From Marinospirillum sp. (GTDB lineage: Bacteria; Pseudomonadota; Gammaproteobacteria; Pseudomonadales; Halomonadaceae): a stretch of DNA of 42,068 nt. Where the stretch lies: contig NZ_JACUUA010000011.1 of the NCBI RefSeq assembly GCF_014859565.1, forward strand, positions 1 through 42,068. Direction: 5' to 3'. The notes under the pieces were generated by a model that was given only the letters and a program-made list of their open reading frames with translations, was not told where the DNA came from and searched no databases. A program made the translations under genes and the position numbers. How positions within the stretch are numbered: the stretch's first letter is position 1; every line of letters begins with the position of its first letter. Of this stretch, positions 34,898 to 42,068 are shown piece after piece.

Positions 34898-34900
34898 TTA

Positions 34901-34909
34901 TGCTACAAT
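34901..34909 (+). promoter_or_regulatory. Extended -10 promoter for the DUF3943 gene
   Basis: TG-C-TACAAT is an extended -10 element directly after the small-RNA terminator, 42 bp before the ATG at 34952. The -35 position falls in the terminator stem and is poor, as is common for extended -10 promoters. Confidence 0.45.
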
Positions 34910-34951
34910 CCCGCCTTAAATTTATTCAATCCCTCGGTATTCAAGAACATC

Positions 34952-35788
34952 ATGCTGACCAGAAGATACTTCCTTCTTAGCCTCTTTTTTTGTTGTTTTC
35001 CTGTCTGGTCACAAATCCAAAGTGAACCGACGCTTCCATATAACAGCTTGGCTTATTCTTACCTGGCTAATATTCAACCAAGCATGGATATGAAGCTAGC
35101 AGCAAATCCACTCGCGGATCAATCGCAGCCCCCTAAATACCAGGGCATGGTTCGTGAAACACGCAACATAGGCATTATGTCACTGGGGATTATGGCAATA
35201 ATCTACGCCCTGCCAGAAAGCATTTCTAAATGGGATCGCAGTGAAATGACCTTCAGCAAGCTGGGTGATAACTGGGTTCAGAACAACAAAGATGGCCCGG
35301 TATGGGATCAGGACGAGTGGCAACTCAATTACATCGGCCACCCGTATTTTGGTGCTGTTTATTATATGGTAGCACGCAACCAAGGCTTGACCCCACTTGA
35401 ATCAGGCGGCTATTCCTTTTTAATGTCTACCTTCTTATGGGAAATGGGTATTGAGGCGCTCGCAGAAATCCCATCAAAACAGGACATCATTGTTACCCCC
35501 CTGATCGGATCTATAGTAGGTGAAGCCTTCTATACTTGGGAGCAACGCATCCAAGCTAATAATAGCAAGCTATTAGGTTCTCGCTTTCTTGGCAAAAGCA
35601 CCCTGGTGTTTCTTAACCCTGCAGGTAGCCTGTCGGCACGTATCAATCGTGCTCTTGGAGACGATAAACCAACCAGCGGGGCTTACAGCCAATTGATATA
35701 CAGCCCCGCATACCAGCGCTTTGAACCCGGTGTGGGTTACTCAGCCGAACCAGAATGGATAGGCATAAAACTAGGCTTCCAATTCTGA
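34952..35788 (+). CDS. DUF3943 domain protein, exported
   Basis: The 278-aa product starts with a signal peptide (RRYFLLSLFFCCFPVWS, cleavage about 20). The DUF3943 core spans about 100-215: WQLNYIGHPYFGAVYYMVARNQGLTP, FLMSTFLWEMGIEALAEIPSKQDIIVTPLIGSIVGEAFY. Family members are predicted envelope proteins of unknown function, often with a C-terminal aromatic ending; this one ends IGIKLGFQF, which could be an outer-membrane insertion signal. It converges with the beta-barrel gene 5 bp away. Confidence 0.7.
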   Translation: MLTRRYFLLSLFFCCFPVWSQIQSEPTLPYNSLAYSYLANIQPSMDMKLAANPLADQSQPPKYQGMVRETRNIGIMSLGIMAIIYALPESISKWDRSEMTFSKLGDNWVQNNKDGPVWDQDEWQLNYIGHPYFGAVYYMVARNQGLTPLESGGYSFLMSTFLWEMGIEALAEIPSKQDIIVTPLIGSIVGEAFYTWEQRIQANNSKLLGSRFLGKSTLVFLNPAGSLSARINRALGDDKPTSGAYSQLIYSPAYQRFEPGVGYSAEPEWIGIKLGFQF

Positions 35789-35793
35789 GCAGC

Positions 35794-36348
35794 TCAGGAT
35801 GAAAAACTCAAAACTAAAAAAGCTTCAACCTGATTGTTCAGCCGTACGTCTCGATCCAGTGCAGCGCTGGGTGTTTCCACACTAAAATGGTTGTAGCGTA
35901 CACCTGTTTCTAACTGCCAGCCACGTCCAACAGGGTGTAGCACACCAACCTGCACACCACCAGACAAGCCGGACTGGTAATCATCTTTGCCACGCAAGGC
36001 TGAACCCAGCTCAAAATCCACCACCCCACCAAATACACCAGCAAAAGCCTGCCAGTCGCTACCTACATGCCACAGCCGCTCATAATTGGCATGTATGGTA
36101 CGGGTATTCACCTCATCCCAGCTATATAGGTTCAAGTCAGCATAAACTCGGTAATGCGGATAACTGACACCCAACACCGCACCGACTCCCGTAGCGGTGT
36201 CATCCTTAATACCACTAAAAACACCACTGGCCTGACTGAAGCGCAAACCAGCCAGAGTGGCAACATCTGACGCAGCAACAGGCAAAGCCATTGCCATCAG
36301 TAATAACCCACCACAGACCAGTTGAACTGGCTTTTTGAAACACTGCAT
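35794..36348 (-). CDS. Small outer-membrane beta-barrel protein
   Basis: The 184-aa precursor has a signal peptide (LVCGGLLLMAMALPVAAS, cleavage near residue 26). About eight amphipathic strands follow (YRVYADLNLYSW, HANYERLWHVG, WQAFAGVFGGVVDF, GLSGGVQVGVLHPVG, WQLETGVRYNHFSV, QVEAFLVLSFSS). The length and strand number fit an OmpA- or OmpW-like eight-stranded barrel, but no named family motif is recognised. It has its own 110-bp upstream region shared with the divergent ygiQ gene. Confidence 0.6.
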   Translation of the reverse strand: MQCFKKPVQLVCGGLLLMAMALPVAASDVATLAGLRFSQASGVFSGIKDDTATGVGAVLGVSYPHYRVYADLNLYSWDEVNTRTIHANYERLWHVGSDWQAFAGVFGGVVDFELGSALRGKDDYQSGLSGGVQVGVLHPVGRGWQLETGVRYNHFSVETPSAALDRDVRLNNQVEAFLVLSFSS

Positions 36349-36461
36349 GACCTATCTCCAGAAAAACTGGCCGTAGGATAACCTTTTTTACCTGACGCTT
36401 CACCCTGGATCAGTTAAAATGATCTACATCAATTTCCCCTCTGCTGCACCCCGGATACCCC

Positions 36462-38723
36462 ATGCCTGCATCTGTTGCCACACACACTAACATCACACCA
36501 GCCAGCACCCGCAAGATTTTTGATTACCCCAAATACTGGGCTGAATGTTTTGGTACTGCCCCTTTCCTGCCCATGAGCCGGGAAGAAATGGATCAACTCG
36601 GCTGGGATCGTTGTGACATCATTCTGGTCACCGGGGATGCTTATGTGGATCACCCTTCTTTTGGTATGGCGGTGATCGGGCGCACCCTGGAAGCCCAGGG
36701 ATTCCGGGTCGGCATCATTGCCCAGCCGGACTGGCAATCCAAAGACGACTTCATGAAACTCGGCAAACCCGAGCTGTTTTTTGGTGTAACTGCAGGCAAT
36801 ATGGACTCCATGATCAACCGCTACACGGCTGATCGCAAGATACGTTCTGACGATGCCTACACTCCCGGTGGTACGGCAGGAAAGCGCCCGGATCGTGCCA
36901 GTCTGGTTTACACCCAACGCTGCAAAGAAGCCTGGAGTGATGTGCCGATTGTACTGGGTGGCATTGAAGCCTCATTACGCCGCATTGCCCATTATGACTA
37001 CTGGCAGGACAAGGTACGTCGCTCCATCCTGCTGGATGCCAAGGCCGACATCCTGCTGTATGGCAACGCCGAGCGGGCACTGGTGGAAGTGGCGCACCGT
37101 ATAGCCCAGGGTGAAGAAGTTGCACAAATCACTGATGTACGCGGCACAGCGTTTATCCGCAAAGACACCCCGCAGGACTGGCTGGAAATTGACTCCACCC
37201 GCGTGGATCGTCCCGGACGCGTGGATCAGATCATCAACCCCTACGTGAATACTCAGGACACGGCAGCCTGCGCCATAGAGCAGCAGAAAGGTGAACAGAC
37301 CAGTCCACTTTTTGATTCACAAACCGAACAAGCGCTGGAACTACTGACCGCTGAACAGGCTGCAGAGCGCAAACGCCTGGAAAAACAGGTTCGCGGGGAA
37401 GGACGTGACCATACCGTGATCCGCCTGCCCAGCTTTGAAAAAGTCGCCAAAGACCCGGTGCTCTACGCCCACGCCAACCGGGTATTGCATCTGGAAACCA
37501 ACCCCGGCAATGCCCGTGCACTGGTACAAAAACACGGAGAGCAGGATTTGTGGATCAACCCACCGCCGATTCCGCTGACCACCGAAGAGATGGATGCTGT
37601 TTTTGATCAGCCCTACACCCGTGCACCCCATCCGGTTTATGGTGATGCCCGTATCCCAGCCTGGGAAATGATCCGTTTTTCCGTCAACATCATGCGCGGC
37701 TGTTTTGGGGGCTGCACCTTCTGTTCCATCACCGAACACGAAGGGCGCATCATCCAGAACCGCTCCAAAGGCTCCATCCTGCGGGAAATTGAAGCCATGC
37801 GTGATCAGGTCAAGGGTTTCACCGGCATCGTATCTGATCTGGGCGGCCCCACTGCCAACATGTACCGTCTGGCCTGCAAAGACCCGGATATCGAGGCCGC
37901 TTGCCGTAAACCTTCTTGTGTTTACCCCGGCATCTGCCAGAACCTGAACACCGACCACACTTCACTGATAGAACTCTACCGCGAAGCCCGTGCGTTACCC
38001 GGTGTCAAAAAGGTATTAATTGCCTCCGGCCTGCGTTATGACCTGGCAGTGGAATCACCTGAATATGTGAAAGAACTGGTGACCCATCACGTGGGTGGTT
38101 ACCTGAAAATTGCACCGGAACACACCGAAGAAGGGCCATTATCGAAGATGATGAAGCCGGGCATCGGCAGTTATGACCGCTTCAAACAAATGTTCGACAA
38201 GTTCTCGAAGGAAGCAGGTAAAGAGCAATACCTGATTCCCTACTTTATTGCTGCCCACCCCGGCACCACTGATGAAGACATGATGAACCTGGCACTCTGG
38301 CTGAAGCGCAACGACTTCCGCGCTGATCAGGTGCAGGCTTTTTACCCCTCACCCATGGCTACCGCCACCGCCATGTACCACAGCGAACGCAACCCACTGC
38401 GCAAGGTGAACTACAAGAGTGACAGGGTGGATGCCATCAAGGGTGAGCGTCAGCGTCGCCTGCACAAGGCATTTTTGCGTTACCACGATCCCAAAAACTG
38501 GCCGCTGTTGCGTGAAGCCTTAAAAAGTATGGGGCGTGCCGACCTGATCGGTTACGGCAAAAAACACCTGATTCCCCCGACTGACCCGATCAAGGGCACC
38601 ACTAAAGCAGAAGCCTTTAAAAAAGGTGCTAAACCAGTGCTGACCCAGCACACAGGTTTACCCCCAAGGGATAAGGCATACACCAAAAACAAAACCAAAA
38701 TGAAAAAACAAAAAGGCCGGTGA
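36462..38723 (+). CDS. YgiQ-family radical SAM protein
   Basis: The 753-aa protein has the N-terminal YgiQ domain ([52 protein letters not shown]). A radical-SAM core follows, with C414-xxx-C418-xx-C421 ([10 protein letters not shown]) and SITEHEGR. The C-terminal part has [40 protein letters not shown] and a basic tail. The family is conserved in bacteria, its chemistry unproved; members of the UPF0313 group are thought to modify RNA or proteins. It stands alone, divergent from the beta-barrel gene. Its last codons lie in the pilus-operon terminator. Confidence 0.9.
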   Translation: MPASVATHTNITPASTRKIFDYPKYWAECFGTAPFLPMSREEMDQLGWDRCDIILVTGDAYVDHPSFGMAVIGRTLEAQGFRVGIIAQPDWQSKDDFMKLGKPELFFGVTAGNMDSMINRYTADRKIRSDDAYTPGGTAGKRPDRASLVYTQRCKEAWSDVPIVLGGIEASLRRIAHYDYWQDKVRRSILLDAKADILLYGNAERALVEVAHRIAQGEEVAQITDVRGTAFIRKDTPQDWLEIDSTRVDRPGRVDQIINPYVNTQDTAACAIEQQKGEQTSPLFDSQTEQALELLTAEQAAERKRLEKQVRGEGRDHTVIRLPSFEKVAKDPVLYAHANRVLHLETNPGNARALVQKHGEQDLWINPPPIPLTTEEMDAVFDQPYTRAPHPVYGDARIPAWEMIRFSVNIMRGCFGGCTFCSITEHEGRIIQNRSKGSILREIEAMRDQVKGFTGIVSDLGGPTANMYRLACKDPDIEAACRKPSCVYPGICQNLNTDHTSLIELYREARALPGVKKVLIASGLRYDLAVESPEYVKELVTHHVGGYLKIAPEHTEEGPLSKMMKPGIGSYDRFKQMFDKFSKEAGKEQYLIPYFIAAHPGTTDEDMMNLALWLKRNDFRADQVQAFYPSPMATATAMYHSERNPLRKVNYKSDRVDAIKGERQRRLHKAFLRYHDPKNWPLLREALKSMGRADLIGYGKKHLIPPTDPIKGTTKAEAFKKGAKPVLTQHTGLPPRDKAYTKNKTKMKKQKGR

Positions 38724-38734
38724 TTAGACCGGCC
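38702..38734 (-). terminator. Terminator of the minor-pilin operon
   Basis: Read on the minus strand, GGCCGGT (38734-38728) pairs with ACCGGCC (38721-38715) and is followed by TTTTTGTTTTTT (38714-38703). It lies about 50 bp beyond the pilX stop and overlaps the ygiQ 3' end. The plus-strand side has no T run. Confidence 0.75.
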
Positions 38735-38782
38735 ATCACTTACACCGCAACGCAGGGAAAATAATTTTAATCCAAAACCAAA

Positions 38783-39988
38783 TCAAAAGTAATCAAAGTC
38801 AAGATCCCCATCAATACTAGTATTACTTTCAACTTTATCAGGAAAGTCTTCATTTGGATTAGAACCGAACAAATCCGTACTTTGCGCCAGATAAAGCGAA
38901 TTGGAAATGACCGACAAACCCAGCTGTGGCGTACCCTGCACACTTGCAACACGAGAATGAGGGGCAAAAATCAAACCAGACATACTATTCTGACCCTCAG
39001 TATTCAAAGTCAGCGTACCGGTTCCTTGACTCATTAGCAGTACAGGAAAGTTCTGGTTGGTATCTTCATCCTTTGCCTTGCCGGTGAAGGTCACATCACC
39101 ATTACCTTCAACAATAATGATGGTCATTGAGCTTATATTATCAAGGGAGAAGCTAGCCGTTGTTCCTTGCGGAGCTTGTAACCTCACAACTGGAAAACCA
39201 TAGCCCTCCATAGATGAAAGCTGCGCCCAGATTCCATCAAGAATATCCTGATCATCAAATGCGGCATAATCACCAGGAGTTAAATCATCTATATTCTTTC
39301 CACCTTGGCAATTGGGGCCAGTCCCACCAATGCAATTACTTTGGTTAGGATTTGCTTTTTCAGGAGGCTGCCCTGAGCCAAGAAATATGGTTTGTGGGTG
39401 GTTATCAAGAAGATCAAAAAGATCCTGAACAGGCGAATTTGGTGGGAATTGTGGAATGCTTATTTTCAAATTAACAGCGGCAGCCAGAGTTAAAATAGGA
39501 TTATTCAAGTCTGAGCCAGACTGGCTACGTGCCACAACTCTAATTTTACAAGATGAACCAAGAGCACTTCCTGTGCAAGGAGAAGTTGACTGATCTATCA
39601 ACACAACATTCTCATCAATCCAATAATAAACATCTGGAGACTGATTAAAACGATATTTGCTATTTAATGTTCCATCGCCATCGCCATATTCATTTAAATT
39701 CAAAAAATCTGCCAACCCTGCATCCGTAGAGAAAGCATTTTGAATACATGCAGCAGATGCATTTAAGCTGGTCAGGTTACAGTCACTTGCCGCCAAGCGC
39801 CGCTCCACCCTTAACAGAGCTGCCTCAGTTGCTGATTCCAAGCTAGGTCTACTTTGAACCGTTGTCGCAACACGCTGCTCCACACCTGTACGGTCGATGG
39901 AAGATACAACAATCACGCCAATAAACAGCATCATCAATAAGGCCAGGGCCAGGATAAAGCCGCCTTGTTGTTTATATTGATAATTCAT
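38783..39988 (-). CDS. pilX: PilX-type type IV pilus assembly protein
   Basis: The 401-aa product begins with a short basic leader (MNYQYKQQGGF) and one hydrophobic segment (ILALALLMMLFIGVIVVSS) as in PilX minor-pilin-like proteins. SIDRTGVEQRVA is the typical segment after it. The middle has several Cys and a Ser/Gly/Asn-rich domain, and the last 130 residues are beta-rich (VTFTGKAKDEDTNQNFPVLL...), longer than usual PilX (about 200 aa). AGGTGG precedes the ATG. It is the last gene of the operon fimT-pilV-pilW-pilX. A deleted paralogue lies just upstream. Confidence 0.75.
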   Translation of the reverse strand: MNYQYKQQGGFILALALLMMLFIGVIVVSSIDRTGVEQRVATTVQSRPSLESATEAALLRVERRLAASDCNLTSLNASAACIQNAFSTDAGLADFLNLNEYGDGDGTLNSKYRFNQSPDVYYWIDENVVLIDQSTSPCTGSALGSSCKIRVVARSQSGSDLNNPILTLAAAVNLKISIPQFPPNSPVQDLFDLLDNHPQTIFLGSGQPPEKANPNQSNCIGGTGPNCQGGKNIDDLTPGDYAAFDDQDILDGIWAQLSSMEGYGFPVVRLQAPQGTTASFSLDNISSMTIIIVEGNGDVTFTGKAKDEDTNQNFPVLLMSQGTGTLTLNTEGQNSMSGLIFAPHSRVASVQGTPQLGLSVISNSLYLAQSTDLFGSNPNEDFPDKVESNTSIDGDLDFDYF

Positions 39989-40006
39989 AACCCACCTGCC
40001 TGAAAG

Positions 40007-40217
40007 TTAAAAAGCAAAATCGAAGTCTGGTGCTTCCGAGCTGTACACCGTATTTACAGTGTTCTCAAAACCATACTCACCATCAAAACCGTCCAGATCG
40101 TTCGGTGCTGGTAATGACTACCAATCCGACAAAAAGCATCATTAACAGGGAGAGCGCCAAAATAAAGCCCTGTTGAGGCGTGGTACGATTTACCTTTACC
40201 TGTTTTACTGAACCCAT
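40007..40217 (-). pseudogene. Internally deleted copy of a PilX-type gene
   Basis: From ATG 40217 (AGGAG upstream) the reading gives a PilX start: QQGFILALSLLMMLFVGLVVITSTERSG, very close to the intact gene's own QQGGFILALALLMMLFIGVIVVSS. About 40 codons in, it passes a junction and stops at 40083-40085. In the next frame, the DNA after the junction reads NDLDGFDGEYGFENTVNT...APDFDFAF up to the TAA at 40007-40009. That end resembles the intact gene's C-terminal SIDGDLDFDYF. The middle of the gene, probably several hundred codons, is gone. Confidence 0.75.
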
Positions 40218-40232
40218 GCTTTTCTCCTGAGC

Positions 40233-40856
40233 TTACTGGGTTGCCCGCTCTCTTAATCGGCTTCGCAGAGTTGCGGTAAATACGTGATCAGAATAACCTT
40301 CCAACCTTCTGAATTCTGTTGCATCAAAAGCCAGTTTCACTCTGACAGCTATAACTTCAGCATGTGTTGCTCCGGCACAGTCCTCATAATGAGCAAGCAT
40401 CTGTTGGTCTACATGGTGGTAAATCAAACATTTCAGTTCAAAGCTACTAATGTCATAAGCAATGATTTCTGTGGTTGCGCCCACACGACAAGCAAGGTGG
40501 TTTGTCCCTGCCGGTTGATAGTAGGTTTCAAAGAACTCAACACCTTCACTTGGTTCTTCACCGATACAACTGAGTCGTCCAGCTGCACCCATGCGCTTCA
40601 CAGAAAGCTGATTATTCGTTGTGGTTGCATTATTTGCTGTGTCATTAGCCAGCACTTCCGCTGTTCTTAAGCTGCGACTGATCAGACTGGTGGTGAAGCG
40701 CAGTGTTTCCTGTACTTGTTCATAATCACGGGTGAGGTTTTGTGCCTGGGTAATGGCCGCTATGCTGGAGGCAATACCCATCAGCAGCAAAGCACCAATT
40801 GCCAGTGCCACCAGCAGTTCTATCAGCGTAAAACCCTGTTGTCGGTTATTACTCAT
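40233..40856 (-). CDS. pilW: PilW-type minor pilin
   Basis: The 207-aa prepilin has a class III leader (MSNNRQQG, cleavage before FTLIELLVALAIGALLLMGIASS) with Glu at position 5 of the mature protein. Its polar part includes TRDYEQVQETLRFTTSLISRSLR, a PilW/PilJ-like segment. It has paired cysteines and is shorter than typical PilW (about 280 aa). It overlaps pilV by 8 bp. Minor pilins of this kind prime assembly at the pilus tip. Confidence 0.8.
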   Translation of the reverse strand: MSNNRQQGFTLIELLVALAIGALLLMGIASSIAAITQAQNLTRDYEQVQETLRFTTSLISRSLRTAEVLANDTANNATTTNNQLSVKRMGAAGRLSCIGEEPSEGVEFFETYYQPAGTNHLACRVGATTEIIAYDISSFELKCLIYHHVDQQMLAHYEDCAGATHAEVIAVRVKLAFDATEFRRLEGYSDHVFTATLRSRLRERATQ

Positions 40857-41385
40857 TGCAACCTCCCGACCAATAATTAATCAACAGGCTTTGGGTAATG
40901 CTGTCCTTCATGGGTGCGGTAGGGGTAATCGTCAAGGTAAAACGCCAGTAACCATCCTCAACAACCTTGCCTGCTTGCTCATCAGCTGGCGAAGGATCCT
41001 TATCAGCAAAATCAGCAGCTAAACTTGAAACCCACCCGCTGCGAGAACCCGTCATATGGTCAGCCCGCCACTCCTCATGCAAGCCCGACAGAAAAGAGTT
41101 TAATCCATCAGTACCCGTATCATTTATAAAGCTCTCTAACTCTGCAGGATCTTCTAAATCACTAACTTCAACGCTTAGAAAACACAAGTTCGCCCGCAAT
41201 CTTTCTTGCATATCCTGTGAGTACAAGCCGGCCAGACTGCGCTGGTGGGCTGCCAAAGCTTGGTTTTGCCCTCTAACCTGTAGTGTCACCATTGCCATTA
41301 GCCCAACGGTGATGACCAACCCTGCAACCAGCACTTCGATCAGGCTGAATCCTTGTTGTTTTTTTGGCTTGCCAAGGTTTTTCAT
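40849..41385 (-). CDS. pilV: PilV-type minor pilin
   Basis: The 178-aa prepilin begins MKNLGKPKKQQG, then FSLIEVLVAGLVITVGLMAMVTLQVRGQNQALAAHQRSLAGLYSQDMQERLRAN, a standard PilV start. ATG 41385 is chosen because it overlaps the fimT stop as TAATG; a GTG three codons earlier (41394) is possible. It lies between fimT and pilW, the conserved order of the minor-pilin operon. Confidence 0.85.
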   Translation of the reverse strand: MKNLGKPKKQQGFSLIEVLVAGLVITVGLMAMVTLQVRGQNQALAAHQRSLAGLYSQDMQERLRANLCFLSVEVSDLEDPAELESFINDTGTDGLNSFLSGLHEEWRADHMTGSRSGWVSSLAADFADKDPSPADEQAGKVVEDGYWRFTLTITPTAPMKDSITQSLLINYWSGGCNE

Positions 41386-41921
41386 TATTGGCACTCACTG
41401 GAATCATTGGTTTCACGGATGACAATGCGCCCATTAAAACAAACTTCTACCTGCTTGTTTCGGCTGCCAGCAGTGGTTTGTAAGTAGACAGTGGCATTAT
41501 CAGCAGCAACCTGACGATTACCCAGCCCATGAAAATTCAATTGCCTATCTGTAACACCGAAAAATTCCAGTTCTGTGCTGGGCGTCAGGTCAAATACTCG
41601 GCTCAGGGTTAAGGTGCTGCCTGTAACTGCAAACACTCCTAACCGGCTGGTTGCTGTGGTACTACAAGCAGTGGCTGTAGAGCTGCTAACAAAACACAGG
41701 CGATAGTTACGTCTAAGCCGGGTAGCTTCATTGCGGGTATAAAGAAGCGCCCCGTAGACTTCGTTAGTGATGGCTGTTAATCGTCCACGCTCAATCATCG
41801 CCTGTCCGGCTGGCATGGCAACTCCCACTATGATAGCAATCAAACCCAGCACCATAAGCAATTCCAACAGGGTGAATCCCTGCTGTTGAGTCACTCCTGC
41901 AGATGTGGTTTTGCGCGGCAT
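41385..41921 (-). CDS. fimT: FimT/GspH-family minor pilin
   Basis: The 178-aa prepilin has a leader ending QQQG, then FTLLELLMVLGLIAIIVGVAMPAGQAMIERGRLTAITNEVYGALLYTRNEATRLRRNYRLCF. This is the GspH/FimT signature, in which a basic segment with paired Arg follows the long helix. The C-terminus VEVCFNGRIVIRETNDSSEC is typical. AAGGGA precedes the ATG. It is the promoter-proximal gene of the pilus operon. pilY1 and pilE, which normally follow pilX, are absent here. Confidence 0.85.
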   Translation of the reverse strand: MPRKTTSAGVTQQQGFTLLELLMVLGLIAIIVGVAMPAGQAMIERGRLTAITNEVYGALLYTRNEATRLRRNYRLCFVSSSTATACSTTATSRLGVFAVTGSTLTLSRVFDLTPSTELEFFGVTDRQLNFHGLGNRQVAADNATVYLQTTAGSRNKQVEVCFNGRIVIRETNDSSECQ

Positions 41922-42015
41922 GGTATCCCTTCTTCATAAAAAAATACTTTTGTTTACTATATTCACCTATTGTCACACAAGCAAGGTTTATGGAAGGCGG
42001 TATTTCTTCACGGCC

Positions 42016-42068
42016 GTGACTGCTCCCCGCCCTAAGCGCTAAAGCGCCACGGGCGAGGCTTCCAACTT
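42016..42068 (-). mobile_element. IS200/IS605-type right end, continuing past the window
   Basis: On the minus strand the end reads GGAAGCCTCGCCCGTGGCGCT...GGGCGGGGAGCAGTCAC and stops at 42016. It has the same hairpin and end as the relic at 7681-7800, with a slightly longer loop. The tnpB it belongs to would lie beyond 42068 on the minus strand. The flank past the end (GGCCGTGAAGAAATA on the minus strand) is the guide region for that omega-RNA. It lies about 95 bp upstream of fimT. Confidence 0.65.

Noticed and set aside
34680..34919. 79-codon ORF downstream of rpoS
   Set aside because: It covers the GGA-rich RNA and runs through its terminator; its composition is unlike a protein and no homology is recognised.
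1..42068. CRISPR arrays, tRNA or rRNA genes
   Set aside because: No regularly spaced repeats, and no cloverleaf with a GGTTCGAAT-type arm or rRNA signature, were found on reading both strands by eye.

Overview
The window is 42 kb of gammaproteobacterial chromosome. Conserved blocks (lptF-lptG divergent from pepA-holC-valS; efp/epmA/epmB; ispD-ispF-truD-surE-pcm-rpoS) and moderate GC suggest an Oceanospirillales/Pseudomonadales-like, probably marine, Gram-negative organism. A Na+-pumping oxaloacetate decarboxylase (oadGAB) and a PPi-type phosphofructokinase fit a marine lifestyle. No species can be named from the sequence alone. I found no tRNA, rRNA, CRISPR array or replication origin.

Layout. 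1-1.3 kb: the end of a queG-like gene running into a truncated higA antitoxin, then dusC on the minus strand. 1.5-5.1 kb: the oadGAB operon, closed by a strong terminator. 5.1-7.8 kb: a possible 37-codon ORF, a CBS-pair protein, PPi-phosphofructokinase and an IS605-type right-end relic. 7.8-10.4 kb (minus): RDD membrane protein, lptG and lptF. 10.5-16.1 kb: pepA, holC, valS and a YitT-family protein. 16.2-16.8 kb: a PIN-domain (VapC-type) toxin-antitoxin pair. 16.8-21.3 kb: the EF-P lysylation set (epmA, efp, epmB), a PilZ-like protein and a Rieske protein. 21.5-23.5 kb: two outer-membrane proteins, the first behind a sigma-54-like promoter.

23.6-27.7 kb is an accessory patch. A doubly broken higB and a truncated higA run directly into a 5'-deleted tnpA. 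A tnpB follows, with the RuvC-II glutamate apparently replaced by lysine, then an IS right end and an AAA-ATPase/PD-(D/E)XK protein. This patch occupies the place where eno normally precedes ftsB.

27.8-34.9 kb is the ftsB-ispD-ispF-truD-surE-pcm-popT(DUF368)-rpoS cluster. ftsB is fused in frame to an upstream ankyrin-repeat ORF. The first 16 codons of that ORF resemble the first 16 codons of ftsB, and a consensus -10 box lies just before the FtsB start. Downstream of rpoS is an unannotated RNA gene of about 250 nt with 15 GGA motifs, several in hairpin loops, and a terminator: a CsrB/RsmZ-type CsrA sponge.

35-42 kb: a DUF3943 protein, a small beta-barrel protein, a YgiQ-type radical SAM protein, and a minus-strand type IV pilus minor-pilin operon (fimT-pilV-pilW-[deleted pilX copy]-pilX). 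The window ends in an inverted IS605-type right end of the same family as the relic at 7.7 kb. The most unusual items are the ankyrin-FtsB fusion, the CsrA-sponge RNA beside rpoS, and the apparently nuclease-dead TnpB in a rearranged IS605/higBA scar.
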